Assembly (NCBI GenBank): GCA_021295965.1
Contig: JAGWBI010000004.1
Location: 33,831 to 97,830, forward strand
Direction: 5' to 3'
Origin: Dehalococcoidia bacterium
Lineage (GTDB): Bacteria; Chloroflexota; Dehalococcoidia; Lucifugimonadales; UBA3495
Length of the DNA: 64,000 nt
Below the pieces are notes generated by a model, which was not told the DNA's origin, ran no database searches, and saw only the letters and a program-made list of their open reading frames with translations. Below, piece by piece: positions 31,301 to 39,246 of the stretch (position 1 is the stretch's first letter; each line of letters opens with the position of its first letter). A program made the position numbers and the translations under genes.

Positions 31301-31419
31301 CCCATCGTTTCGTGTACCAAATGTTGACATTTCCCATCACCGGATTGACTGGCGCATCGGATAGCGACCACACCCCGCCGTTGGCGGTGGATCCGCGGCT
31401 TGCCGAACTCGTACCCTGA
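28345..31419 (+). CDS. Divergent second SecA (SecA2-like) ATPase lacking a SEC-C zinc tail
   Basis: 'EMAAGEGKTVAAAFPAALYGL', 'NDYLAARDAELLAPVYRALGLTVG', 'IIDEADQTLLDEAVTPMVIAG', 'VEAKEGVTI', 'ATNMAGRGTDVVMPGG'; ends DPRLAELVP without CxC motif. Confidence 0.9.
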   Translation: MSAMPAMPRLRRTGMRRPRSQEDRILRSIRATRRDWRIADWSDRELRKAVGDLRDESASSDSIPEDTLVRVFAVVDETIRRRLGLWRVFDLPDADEPSIADARRKLAAAGRGRYPGSDLLLPAEFYQTARRRQACDAEVLRFRPTDEQLLAGLHLCHGRVVEMAAGEGKTVAAAFPAALYGLLGRTVRVITANDYLAARDAELLAPVYRALGLTVGSVLDHMAGPERRESYTHRIIYGTLREFAFDYLRDRMVMSPDEQIQGPLDVAIIDEADQTLLDEAVTPMVIAGAPILSRRMIIRANRAVRELAVEQARFAEECRSELEQRVASGSADDASAMLLARALLAQPDAGETLRLAADHPRLRRRARSFIDTDGSGKPRPEVEAGLYCAVDAERGSLSLLPEGVAFLEARLGDLYSTNTEDLNPGSRRAAQRIDLVNQVHQLLRAHLLLRRGVEYVVDDDRVVLVDRDTGRPRPDTHYQDGLHPAVEAKEGVTIHPDHRNLGEISVPGFLRRYRSLSGLTGTAEAATDEFRRLYQLEVAVVAETRQTHRRDLPTRVYANSEDQLSAVVDEVRNCHRSGRPVLVAARTVDQSEIISQRLSDARIGHRLLNAATTPEEADIVRQAGQPGAITVATNMAGRGTDVVMPGGLDQRLLERFVSILEQTIAADPDRAAVEVRANTSAEADLLAQSLEANPLLSARPAGGDRLTIRSSAAKRPPPPAIALEFGLGFHLVSAEFNDAPRVALQLQGRSGRQGAFGSTRSLLVRSDRWLAGLEYGSATVDQAGRVCWEGPELERQLRRRREEAQQEDASARAHLLEYAAVLDNHADVYYKIREETLVARPDRLVRWADDAAQATAEDLARKHFPSLVGDDYARRFDCLAAEMRVRYNVAADPARGHPLDDLGSALAELLRQRLAERREQLGAARFSELSRMLLLQVGDELWENHRANLRNTAAASRLDARAPKTAIAEYIIAADDAWQHFRDEVSHRFVYQMLTFPITGLTGASDSDHTPPLAVDPRLAELVP

Positions 31420-31462
31420 TTCCCGCCTTCCGACCCTTTTCCGACCCAAGGAGTTGACCGAT

Positions 31463-32338
31463 ATGTCGCCACGAATCAGCCGAATGGCCCTGGCGATGTC
31501 CGCCGGCAGCGTGTTGGCAGGCGCGCCCCTGTTGGTTGCCTGCGGAGATTCTTCCAGCGGCCCCACCTACGACCAGTGGGCCGCTACCGACGGGGCTGCC
31601 GGCCGCATCAACCTGGACGACGTGCAGCTGGCATTCCAGGAGTCCAGCAGCGCCACCGAGTTTGAACGCCGGGTAAACGAGATCTATGAAGGCGACGGCA
31701 TCATCCTGATCCGAGCCTCCCAGGACGGCAACCGTCTGACCCTGGAGGGTTGGGAAGACCTGGACGCCAACAACCAAATCGACGACGCGGCGGACGATCG
31801 GCTCTTTGCCATCATCAAAGAGGACGAACAGCACCAACTGCAGGGCTATCACGCCAATTCGTACTATCAAAGTCACTTCGGCGCTGGCGACTTTCTCTTC
31901 ACCTACTTGCTGATCAGCAGCCTGAACCGGGGTCCCTACTTCTACCAGACGATTCCCGACCGCGCGACCGACATCCGCCGGGACCGGGGTTCGTATCGCG
32001 GCTCCAGTCGCTACGACACCCAGTTGAACCGCAACCGGCAGTACACCTCCCGGCAGCAGACTTTCGCCGGCTCCCGATACCAGGAGGCCGGGCGGGGCGT
32101 CAGTTCCAGCCGGCAGACTTACCAGCAGACCCAGAGATCCTCCGGCGCCTTCCGCACCAGCAGCTCCGTGACGCGCAGCAGTTCGTCCATCTCGCGCAGT
32201 TCCACCATCGGCGGCGGAAGCGGATCGACCATATCCCGGAGCAGCAGCCTGGGCGGTTTCAGCGGCGGTGGCGGCCGGGTTCATTTCCGCAACCGCTCGT
32301 ATGGAGACGGTGGAACTCGCCCCGCCTGGCTGGCCTGA
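31463..32338 (+). CDS. Lipoprotein with Gln/Ser/Arg/Gly-rich low-complexity C-terminus
   Basis: Signal peptide with lipobox 'LLVAC'; AAGGAG RBS; tail 'RNRQYTSRQQTFAGSRYQEAGRGVSSSRQTYQQTQRSSGAFRTSSSVTRSSSS'. Confidence 0.75.
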   Translation: MSPRISRMALAMSAGSVLAGAPLLVACGDSSSGPTYDQWAATDGAAGRINLDDVQLAFQESSSATEFERRVNEIYEGDGIILIRASQDGNRLTLEGWEDLDANNQIDDAADDRLFAIIKEDEQHQLQGYHANSYYQSHFGAGDFLFTYLLISSLNRGPYFYQTIPDRATDIRRDRGSYRGSSRYDTQLNRNRQYTSRQQTFAGSRYQEAGRGVSSSRQTYQQTQRSSGAFRTSSSVTRSSSSISRSSTIGGGSGSTISRSSSLGGFSGGGGRVHFRNRSYGDGGTRPAWLA

Positions 32339-32342
32339 GCCA

Positions 32343-33416
32343 ATGGGAGCCTCCGATGCCGGCGGTCTTACCGTATCGGCATGGACTGACCAGCTGCCGG
32401 CCGACACGACGCTGTACGTCGAATTGCCGGGCGAAACCCGTCGCCTGACCCTGCGCCAGTTATTGGGCCGGCTGTTTCCTGGGGATGCCGGCAGGCAAGC
32501 CGAGGTCGAAGCCCGGTTGGACCGAAACGCCAATCCCGACCTGCCGGCCTGTTACGCCGTGTTGCTTGCGCTGGTGGAGCAGTGGCGGTCCGGTCTTTGC
32601 CGGCTGTCGCTGACGACGGGGCGCGGTTGGGGCCGGCCGGCCCATCCCGACGACCCGGTATCCGCCCACCTGCAACTGCCGCCCTTGTGTCGTCGGGTCG
32701 GCCAGTGCGACGGCGCTGACCTGACGCTGACGATGCTGCCCGCCTATCGGCCCCTGGAATGGGTAGTAGCCCGGGGATATGCGGAAGATCGTCAACAACT
32801 TCTGGATTGGATGCAGTCGTGCGCCCTGCTCTACTTTGTGGACAAGCATGGCTGCGCTGTACCGCCGCCCGCCGACCCGTCCCTGTCCGAACCATGCCGG
32901 CCGGTGGTGTCCGGTCTGTACCGTCGCCGTTGCCTGCGGGCGGCAGCAGACGGGAACCATTCCGAGGTGGCGGCGACGGGCCGTAGGCTGATCGGCGCAA
33001 TGCTCGAGGAAACCGAGGCGTTGATCGACGGTTTCGATCTATTCAAGGACGCCCGCTGGAACGAGGACGAAGGGGCGGCGGAGTTCGACACCGGCCGCGG
33101 CGCCGACTTGCGGGTGGTGGCCATCATCGCCGAGGGTCTGGACCCGGTTCGCTCCGTGTTCCTGCTGCGACTCTACGACGGCAGCCTTGACCCTTTTGCC
33201 GACCAATGGCAGCGGTTGGTGGGCGACCCGGCGTTTTTTGACCGTCTCCTGGAGCCGGTGGTTAACCGCGACATGCCACCACCTCCCGAGGAGATCCTCA
33301 CCGCAATCATGGAGGACGGCTACGCCCTGCTGGACGCTCGGGCCGAAGCGGCTGCCGCCAGCGTGGCCCAAGCCGAAATTCAGCGTCGTCTGTTGGATCT
33401 GGAGGAGGGTATCTAG
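32343..33416 (+). CDS. Hypothetical protein, no family recognised
   Basis: 357 aa ORF following the lipoprotein by 4 nt; consistent high-GC codon usage; start approximate. Confidence 0.65.
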   Translation: MGASDAGGLTVSAWTDQLPADTTLYVELPGETRRLTLRQLLGRLFPGDAGRQAEVEARLDRNANPDLPACYAVLLALVEQWRSGLCRLSLTTGRGWGRPAHPDDPVSAHLQLPPLCRRVGQCDGADLTLTMLPAYRPLEWVVARGYAEDRQQLLDWMQSCALLYFVDKHGCAVPPPADPSLSEPCRPVVSGLYRRRCLRAAADGNHSEVAATGRRLIGAMLEETEALIDGFDLFKDARWNEDEGAAEFDTGRGADLRVVAIIAEGLDPVRSVFLLRLYDGSLDPFADQWQRLVGDPAFFDRLLEPVVNRDMPPPPEEILTAIMEDGYALLDARAEAAAASVAQAEIQRRLLDLEEGI

Positions 33417-33435
33417 GGCGTGATGTCAACACGGC

Positions 33436-34317
33436 TTAGATCACCAGGAGCAATATCAGCGCCGAGCTGACCACTACCGCAGTCTCCACGAAAGCCACGC
33501 CTACGTTGCGCCCCGCCGCCACCTGCTCCGAAACCCGGGTGCGAGGCAACAACACCAGGTCCACCGCCAGCCGCAATACGTACAGCAATACGAAGCCCAC
33601 AACGGAGTAAATGACGAACTCCAGGATGCCTTCCCGCCAGCCCACGAAATCTCCGAATGTCGCCTTGAAGGTGACCAGGCCAATTGCGACCAGGTTGCCA
33701 CCCAGGGCGATGCCCACCGCCGGGTTGTCTTGTTCAATCTCGTCGTGGATGTTGAAGGGAGTGGTCCATTCGTAGAACAGGGCGAACAAGACGAGGACGA
33801 CGAGGCCAAGTCCAAAGAACGCCAGCGCATTCAACGGACCGCCCTGGCCGGCGATAGCTCCCGCGATAACCAGACCGGACGCGACGTTCACGCCGAATTC
33901 CGCCGCTGCCGCCCCAACGTTCTGGTCCTCGATTATCTCGCGTTCCAGCTCAAACCGGTACAGCACCAGGCGGTCGGTAACCAAACGCATCAGGTTCAGT
34001 GCGACGATTCCGGCCAGTGAGTACAGGAAGACCCACAGCACTTCCAACCCGAATGCGCGGTCAATTCCCAATCCCCTGTAAACTCCAACGCCCAAAGGTT
34101 GGTACACGGCTCCGAGGAAAACCAGGATAACGCCGGCCAGGTATCCCGAAAGCCGCAGCGCCACCGCGAGGTTGCTTTTGGCTACGATCTCCTCCTCAAT
34201 GCGGTGGCGAGTCACCGCGTCCCGCGCCAATTTAGCGATGGTCAATACCACAAACCCCAGCGCCACGTAAATCAGCCCTCGGGGGAGGTAGATCAGTATG
34301 TCAATCAGCAAGTCCAC
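33436..34317 (-). CDS. Duplicated DUF350 (YjfL-like) membrane protein
   Basis: 293 aa; four internal repeats ('KSNLAVALRLSGYLAGV', 'DQNVGAAAAEFGVNVASGLVIAG', 'QDNPAVGIALGGNLVAIGLV', 'GRNVGVAFVETAVVVSSALIL'), ~8 TM. Confidence 0.8.
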   Translation of the reverse strand: MDLLIDILIYLPRGLIYVALGFVVLTIAKLARDAVTRHRIEEEIVAKSNLAVALRLSGYLAGVILVFLGAVYQPLGVGVYRGLGIDRAFGLEVLWVFLYSLAGIVALNLMRLVTDRLVLYRFELEREIIEDQNVGAAAAEFGVNVASGLVIAGAIAGQGGPLNALAFFGLGLVVLVLFALFYEWTTPFNIHDEIEQDNPAVGIALGGNLVAIGLVTFKATFGDFVGWREGILEFVIYSVVGFVLLYVLRLAVDLVLLPRTRVSEQVAAGRNVGVAFVETAVVVSSALILLLVI

Positions 34318-34348
34318 TTGGCATGCTCTCCATTCAGTCGTATCGCCG

Positions 34349-34975
34349 TTACGTCTCTGACCGCTGCCCCGGATACACCAGCACGTTGTCAGGATCTATG
34401 ATTTCGCTGAAGTGGGCTTCAAAAGGGATGCCCTCGAACTTGGTGATGGCCAGCATATCGCGCCCATCATCTGCCACGAACTCCCACACGTAGAAGCCCT
34501 CTCCTTCCTCGTCCTGGTCGTTCGGGTAATGGAAGGCCTCGAAACTGTTGCGGTATGCGTAGCGTCGCTCTTCAATCTCCACACCGTTGTCGATTGAGTG
34601 CGCCTCGTCCAACGTGATCAGGTCGTCCTCGGTCAGCCCGATGGCGTCCAACCCCACGGCTCGGCGGTCGGTGGAGGCGGTGACGAAAAGGTCCCGACCT
34701 TCCCCGGAACATTCCAGCCGGACCTGCCGGCGGGCATCGGTCGCCACAATTTCACGCCATTCCAAGCCGTTGCCGGCGTAGCGGTGGACCTGCTCGATCA
34801 CCAGGTAGGCTTCGTCCAGGTCCAGGCTCAGACCTTGCACGACCACCACGTCTCCGACCTGCGCGGCGCGGATGCTGTTGTCCACAACCAGGCGGTCGGC
34901 CATTCCCGACGGCCGGTTATTGCCGCGGCCCATGAGTCGACCGAACAGCCGGCCCAACGATGATTGCTTGCTCAT
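34349..34975 (-). CDS. DUF4178-like protein
   Basis: 209-codon ORF; 'QVGDVVVVQG...YLVIEQVHRYAGNGLEWREI' resembles DUF4178; adjacent to DUF350. Confidence 0.6.
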   Translation of the reverse strand: MSKQSSLGRLFGRLMGRGNNRPSGMADRLVVDNSIRAAQVGDVVVVQGLSLDLDEAYLVIEQVHRYAGNGLEWREIVATDARRQVRLECSGEGRDLFVTASTDRRAVGLDAIGLTEDDLITLDEAHSIDNGVEIEERRYAYRNSFEAFHYPNDQDEEGEGFYVWEFVADDGRDMLAITKFEGIPFEAHFSEIIDPDNVLVYPGQRSET

Positions 34976-35151
34976 TGTGGACTCCCCAACCAAGGAAAAC
35001 GGGAACGTACGAATCTCGACAGCGGCGCGACCGCCGGATGCGCCATTATAGCCCAGGACCGCACCGTTCAGAGAAAGGCCCGGCTTGACCGCCGCCGGCA
35101 GCGACTATTATCCTCTATTCACACCTACCGCCAATGAATGGAGGAAGCCCG

Positions 35152-35328
35152 ATGGGGGGATTTAACAAAACCGCCGGCATCTTGCTGGGATTGGCCCTGC
35201 TGGCCGTGGGCATACTGATGGTCCTTGGCGTGTTGGATTTCCTGCTCAGGATCGCCGGCGTGCTTTGTATCCTTGCCGCGGTCGTGTTGTTGGGCATGGC
35301 CTTCTTTGGTTCCAGACGCGGCTATTGA
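35152..35328 (+). CDS. Small two-TM membrane protein
   Basis: 58 aa, GGAGG RBS upstream of ATG at 35152; 'AGILLGLALLAVGILMVLGVLDFLLRIAGVLCILAAVVLLGMAFFG'. Confidence 0.6.
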   Translation: MGGFNKTAGILLGLALLAVGILMVLGVLDFLLRIAGVLCILAAVVLLGMAFFGSRRGY

Positions 35329-35399
35329 CCCGCCAGCCAATCGGCTGAACGTATCCGGCGCACGTAGTACCGGATGATTGACGAAAGGAGAGTGAGAGC

Positions 35400-36122
35400 A
35401 TGGGAATGTTTTCCCGAATGTCCACCATTGTGAAATCAAAAATGAACCGCATATTGGACTCCGCTGAGGATCCGCGGGAGACCCTGGACTACTCCTACGA
35501 GAAACAGCTGGAAATGCTGCAGAACGTCAAGCGCGGCGTGGTAGAAATGGTCACCGCCAAGCGACGTATCCAGCAGCAGGCCGACCGGGTTAAGGAGAAC
35601 ATCACCCGCCTGGACCGACAGGCTCGCCAGGCGGTAGAAGCCGACCGGGACGACCTCGCCCGATTGGCCCTGGAGCGCAAGCAGGCTGCCCTGGCCGAGC
35701 TGGAGGGGCTGGACGAACAGATCGCCGGCATGGAGCGGGAGCAGGAGAAGTTGACCGAGGCCGAAAAGCGCCTCCAGGCCAAGGTGGATGCCTTCCGCAA
35801 CAAGAAGGAAATCATCAAGGCGCAGTATTCGGCGGCCCAGGCACAGGTCCGCATCGGCGCCGCGCTGGGTGGCATTTCCGAAGAAATGGGCGACGTTTCG
35901 CTGGCCGTGCAGCGCGCCGAGAACAAGACTGACCAGATGAGGGCCAAGGCCGGCGCCATCGACGAGTTGGTGGAATCCGGCGTGCTGGACGACATCACCG
36001 GCCCCCAGGACGACATCGAGCGGGAATTGGCGAAGATTTCGGCTTCCAGCACTGTTGAAGCCGAATTGGCCGCGCTGAAAAACCCCAACGGGACAACTCC
36101 CTCCAGCGGCGGAAGCGCCTGA
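35400..36122 (+). CDS. pspA: PspA/IM30 (ESCRT-III-like) family protein
   Basis: 'MGMFSRMSTIVKSKMNRILDSAEDPRETLDYSYEKQLEMLQNVKRGVVEMVTAKRRI'; long coiled coil. Confidence 0.92.
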   Translation: MGMFSRMSTIVKSKMNRILDSAEDPRETLDYSYEKQLEMLQNVKRGVVEMVTAKRRIQQQADRVKENITRLDRQARQAVEADRDDLARLALERKQAALAELEGLDEQIAGMEREQEKLTEAEKRLQAKVDAFRNKKEIIKAQYSAAQAQVRIGAALGGISEEMGDVSLAVQRAENKTDQMRAKAGAIDELVESGVLDDITGPQDDIERELAKISASSTVEAELAALKNPNGTTPSSGGSA

Positions 36123-36202
36123 CCGATGACTCGCTACGGCGGATCCCGCCAAAAACCACTGGTCGCCGTCTGACCTTTTTCTGTGATACCGGAGCGCTGA
36201 AC

Positions 36203-36481
36203 GTGATTGTACGGATACTTGGCGAGGGACAATTCAACCTGCCCGGGTCGGCCATCGACGACCTCAACGACATTGACAACCGCATGGTGGAGGCGGTGGC
36301 CGCTGAAGACGGCGCCCAATTCCAATCGCTGCTCGATGAGATGTTCCAGCTGGTGCGGGACCGGGGTGAACCTCTGCCCCTTGACGAATTGGTGGAATCA
36401 GACCTGATCCTGCCGGAAACGGACCTCACGCTGGACGAAGCGGAGCATATTTTCATTGGGGACGGCCTGTTGCCCGGGTAG
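36203..36481 (+). CDS. pspAA: PspA-associated protein PspAA
   Basis: GTG start; 'MIVRILGEGQFNLPGSAIDDLNDIDNRMVEAVAAEDGAQFQSLLDEMFQLVRDRGEPLPLDELVESDLILP' typical PspAA; directly after pspA. Confidence 0.85.
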   Translation: MIVRILGEGQFNLPGSAIDDLNDIDNRMVEAVAAEDGAQFQSLLDEMFQLVRDRGEPLPLDELVESDLILPETDLTLDEAEHIFIGDGLLPG

Positions 36482-36502
36482 CGGGCGGTCGCCCCGCAAT
36501 CC

Positions 36503-36529
36503 GTCATTCGCGCGAAAGCGGGAATCCAG
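36503..36529. repeat. dRS3/REP-like element, second copy, overlapping the DUF3326 stop codon
   Basis: GTCATTCGCGCGAAAGCGGGAATCCAG; compare reverse complement of 13911-13937. Confidence 0.6.
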
Positions 36530-37865
36530 TAACCTCCGCCCCGGTCAGCGGCCGGCGCACCGCTGCCGGGTCCACGCCGGCGCGCAGCGCCGCCATCACG
36601 CCGGCGGCCTCCCAGTAGTTCTCCACAATATGTAGCTGGCCAGCAGCCCAGGGAAGTTCCGTCAGGTCATTGCTCATCAGGTTGCGATTCTCTCGCACGG
36701 CGATGGTGGAGATACCCTGCTCCAGGGCGGCCAGGGTCGGCAACCCCACGCATCCGTCGGGGATCACCAGGCACGACACGTCGGCCGCGTTGAGAACGCT
36801 GTGATGCACCCGGGCTTCCGGATCGGTGACCAGACGAGGGCTGCGCTGTAACCCTTTCAGGATGCACTGGATCATGGCCAACGATACGGCCTCCGCTGCC
36901 ATGCGCGGATCGACCACGCCAGGGTCGGCGTTGGCAATCTCTCGGCTGTCCAGCATGGGAGCATGAGCCGAGGGCACGTCGTACAGGGATGAAATCGCAT
37001 GGGTCAGCATCGCCTCGACGCCGCCCCAGGGGTTGACCATATCGCCCATGCGGTCAAAGTACTCGAAATGATAGCCGGCCGGCACTCCGATCAGGGATGT
37101 GATGGCCACGGCGTCATATTGGTCTCGGCGCCGATCCAATTCCGTAAACAGCGGTTCCAACCCCCGTACCCGGCCGGCAGCCCGCCCGGACCGGGCGTAG
37201 GTGGAGTACATCTCCAGGCCACTCTCCAGCCGCAGCACCTGCGGCTGGACCAAGCCATAGGACGTCCGGGCCGCGTTGATCGAATTGATGGCCGCATGGA
37301 CGAAGAGTTCGTCGTCATGGGGGCCGATCACCACCAGCAAACGATTGTTGCGGATCCGCTGCAGCCCCAGTTGACCCTGCATCAGCCGGGCGATCACGCT
37401 GCCCTCCACATAAAGAGAGTTAGCCGGCATCTCAATGACGTCCGATGCGTTCACCACGTTGGGATGGGTGATCAGCGTGTCGCAGACCGAGGCCAGCAGG
37501 GCGGCCACCGGCATGGCATCCCCGGCGTGACCGCCGATCTCCGCTCCCACCCCGGTGGGAACCAGTAGGACCGAGTTGAACTGCTCGGCGTTCTCCACCG
37601 GTCGCCGGTCCAGGCGGAATATGGATGCCGCCGGTCGGTGGTCCTCCAACCCGCGCACCAGGCCAACTTCGCAATGATGGCCTTCCTGACCGGAATTTGG
37701 GATCCGCACCTTGCCCGTGACCGCCAGCCGGATGGGAACCTCGCCCGGCTGCAGTTGACGCATCACGGCCTCGCAAAGGCTCTGCCGCAGGTTCGTTATC
37801 GACCCGGTGGTGGGGAGAACCAGCTCGCGTTCGTACAGTTCGGCAGTCGCCATGACGTTGCTCAT
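36504..37865 (-). CDS. DUF3326 family protein
   Basis: 'SVLLVPTGVGAEIGGHAGDAMPVAALLASVCDTLITHPNVVNASDVIEMPANSLYVEGSVI'; ATGA overlap with the upstream decarboxylase gene. Confidence 0.8.
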   Translation of the reverse strand: MSNVMATAELYERELVLPTTGSITNLRQSLCEAVMRQLQPGEVPIRLAVTGKVRIPNSGQEGHHCEVGLVRGLEDHRPAASIFRLDRRPVENAEQFNSVLLVPTGVGAEIGGHAGDAMPVAALLASVCDTLITHPNVVNASDVIEMPANSLYVEGSVIARLMQGQLGLQRIRNNRLLVVIGPHDDELFVHAAINSINAARTSYGLVQPQVLRLESGLEMYSTYARSGRAAGRVRGLEPLFTELDRRRDQYDAVAITSLIGVPAGYHFEYFDRMGDMVNPWGGVEAMLTHAISSLYDVPSAHAPMLDSREIANADPGVVDPRMAAEAVSLAMIQCILKGLQRSPRLVTDPEARVHHSVLNAADVSCLVIPDGCVGLPTLAALEQGISTIAVRENRNLMSNDLTELPWAAGQLHIVENYWEAAGVMAALRAGVDPAAVRRPLTGAEVTGFPLSRE

Positions 37866-39058
37866 GCTCCCCATCGCGCTGCGAAATCGTCGTACGTGTA
37901 GCGTCGTTTCATCAGCAGTTCACCACCCGAAGTGAGGGCATAAATCGTCGGAAGGTTGACGCCGTTAAACGTATGGGCCTTGACGAGGGTGTAGGCGCCC
38001 ATGTTGAGAAACATTACCCGGTCACCCACCGCCAATGGATGGTCAAAGCTGTACTCCCCAAAGACGTCCCCGGCGAGGCAGGTGCATCCGGCCAGAGTAC
38101 AGGCCCAATCGGCGTCGTCCCGATGGCCCAGAACGTCCGGTTCATACTGGTACTCGAACGCCTCCGGCATATGGTTCACCGTCGTATCCAGGATCGCGGT
38201 TTTTCCGCCGCTCCGCGTTTGGATCTCCAACACGGTGGATACCAGGTAGCACGCTGTCCGTATCAGCGCGGCGCCCGGTTCTATGATCGTCTCCAGGCTA
38301 CAGCCTCGCTGCAGAAAATCTATCGTGCGGTACAGGGGCGTCATGTCGAGGGCGTCGTCGCCGTATTCGTCTTCAAACAGATATCCGCCGCCCAAGTTGA
38401 TCCACCGCAGCCGGCCGTCTTCCAACCGGGGACCCAAACCACGACGGATTTTATTCACGGTGGTTTCAAGCTGGCCGAAGTCGGTGGCGTCGCAGTTGGT
38501 GTGGAGCAACAGACCGGATACGGAATCGCCCTCGTCCAAAATTTGTGCCACCGTTGACAGCGGCTCACCTAACCGGGATGCCGGCCGGCATGGGTCATAC
38601 CGCGCATCACCGATGAAAGACAGTTCCGGGTTCACCCGCAGGCCGACCTGGACCGCCGGATGCAATACGTCTCGATGGGATCGCAATTGGTTGACGGAGT
38701 TGAAGGCGAAGTAGTCGCAGAGCACGCCCGAATCAGCCGCATCCTGGGGCCGCAGCCCCGCGGTGGTGAAATGCAACGTGCCCCGGTCGCGCAGGACCGA
38801 CCGCGCCAGCTTCGCCTCAAAGAGCGAACTGACAGCGAATCCATCCAAATGGGGCGCCATCAGCTCCAGCGCGTCGCGGAAGCAGAAGGACTTTACCGCA
38901 AAAAGGAGCCGGCAGCCGCTGCTTTCCCGGATCTCTGCGCCCTTCCCCAGCAGCCGGAGGATGCCCGCCTCGTCGTAGATAAATGCGGGAGTTTCCAACG
39001 GCACGTCGCCGAAGAGAACGGATCCCAGTCGTTCAGGCCACTCTGTGACAACGTTCAT
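37862..39058 (-). CDS. nspC: Carboxynorspermidine decarboxylase-like PLP enzyme (fold type III)
   Basis: 'CRLLFAVKSFCFRDALELMAPHLDGFAVSSLFEAKLARSVL...LHFTTAGLRP' typical of NspC; 'LRWINLGGGYLFE'. Confidence 0.8.
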   Translation of the reverse strand: MNVVTEWPERLGSVLFGDVPLETPAFIYDEAGILRLLGKGAEIRESSGCRLLFAVKSFCFRDALELMAPHLDGFAVSSLFEAKLARSVLRDRGTLHFTTAGLRPQDAADSGVLCDYFAFNSVNQLRSHRDVLHPAVQVGLRVNPELSFIGDARYDPCRPASRLGEPLSTVAQILDEGDSVSGLLLHTNCDATDFGQLETTVNKIRRGLGPRLEDGRLRWINLGGGYLFEDEYGDDALDMTPLYRTIDFLQRGCSLETIIEPGAALIRTACYLVSTVLEIQTRSGGKTAILDTTVNHMPEAFEYQYEPDVLGHRDDADWACTLAGCTCLAGDVFGEYSFDHPLAVGDRVMFLNMGAYTLVKAHTFNGVNLPTIYALTSGGELLMKRRYTYDDFAARWGA

Positions 39059-39246
39059 GTGTCGCCAGCTCTGCTAATTGTGTTGGTCGCCAGTAAAAGT
39101 AAATGGAGTGCTCGTACACCGGCGTTGCTGGTTGCCACGGCGGCATCACGATGGAATTGCCGCATCAAGGGCCGCAATTGTACAGTGGCCGCACCGACCC
39201 AAATCAACACGCTAACCCGGTTAGCCCAGTAAAGGATGGTAACAGA

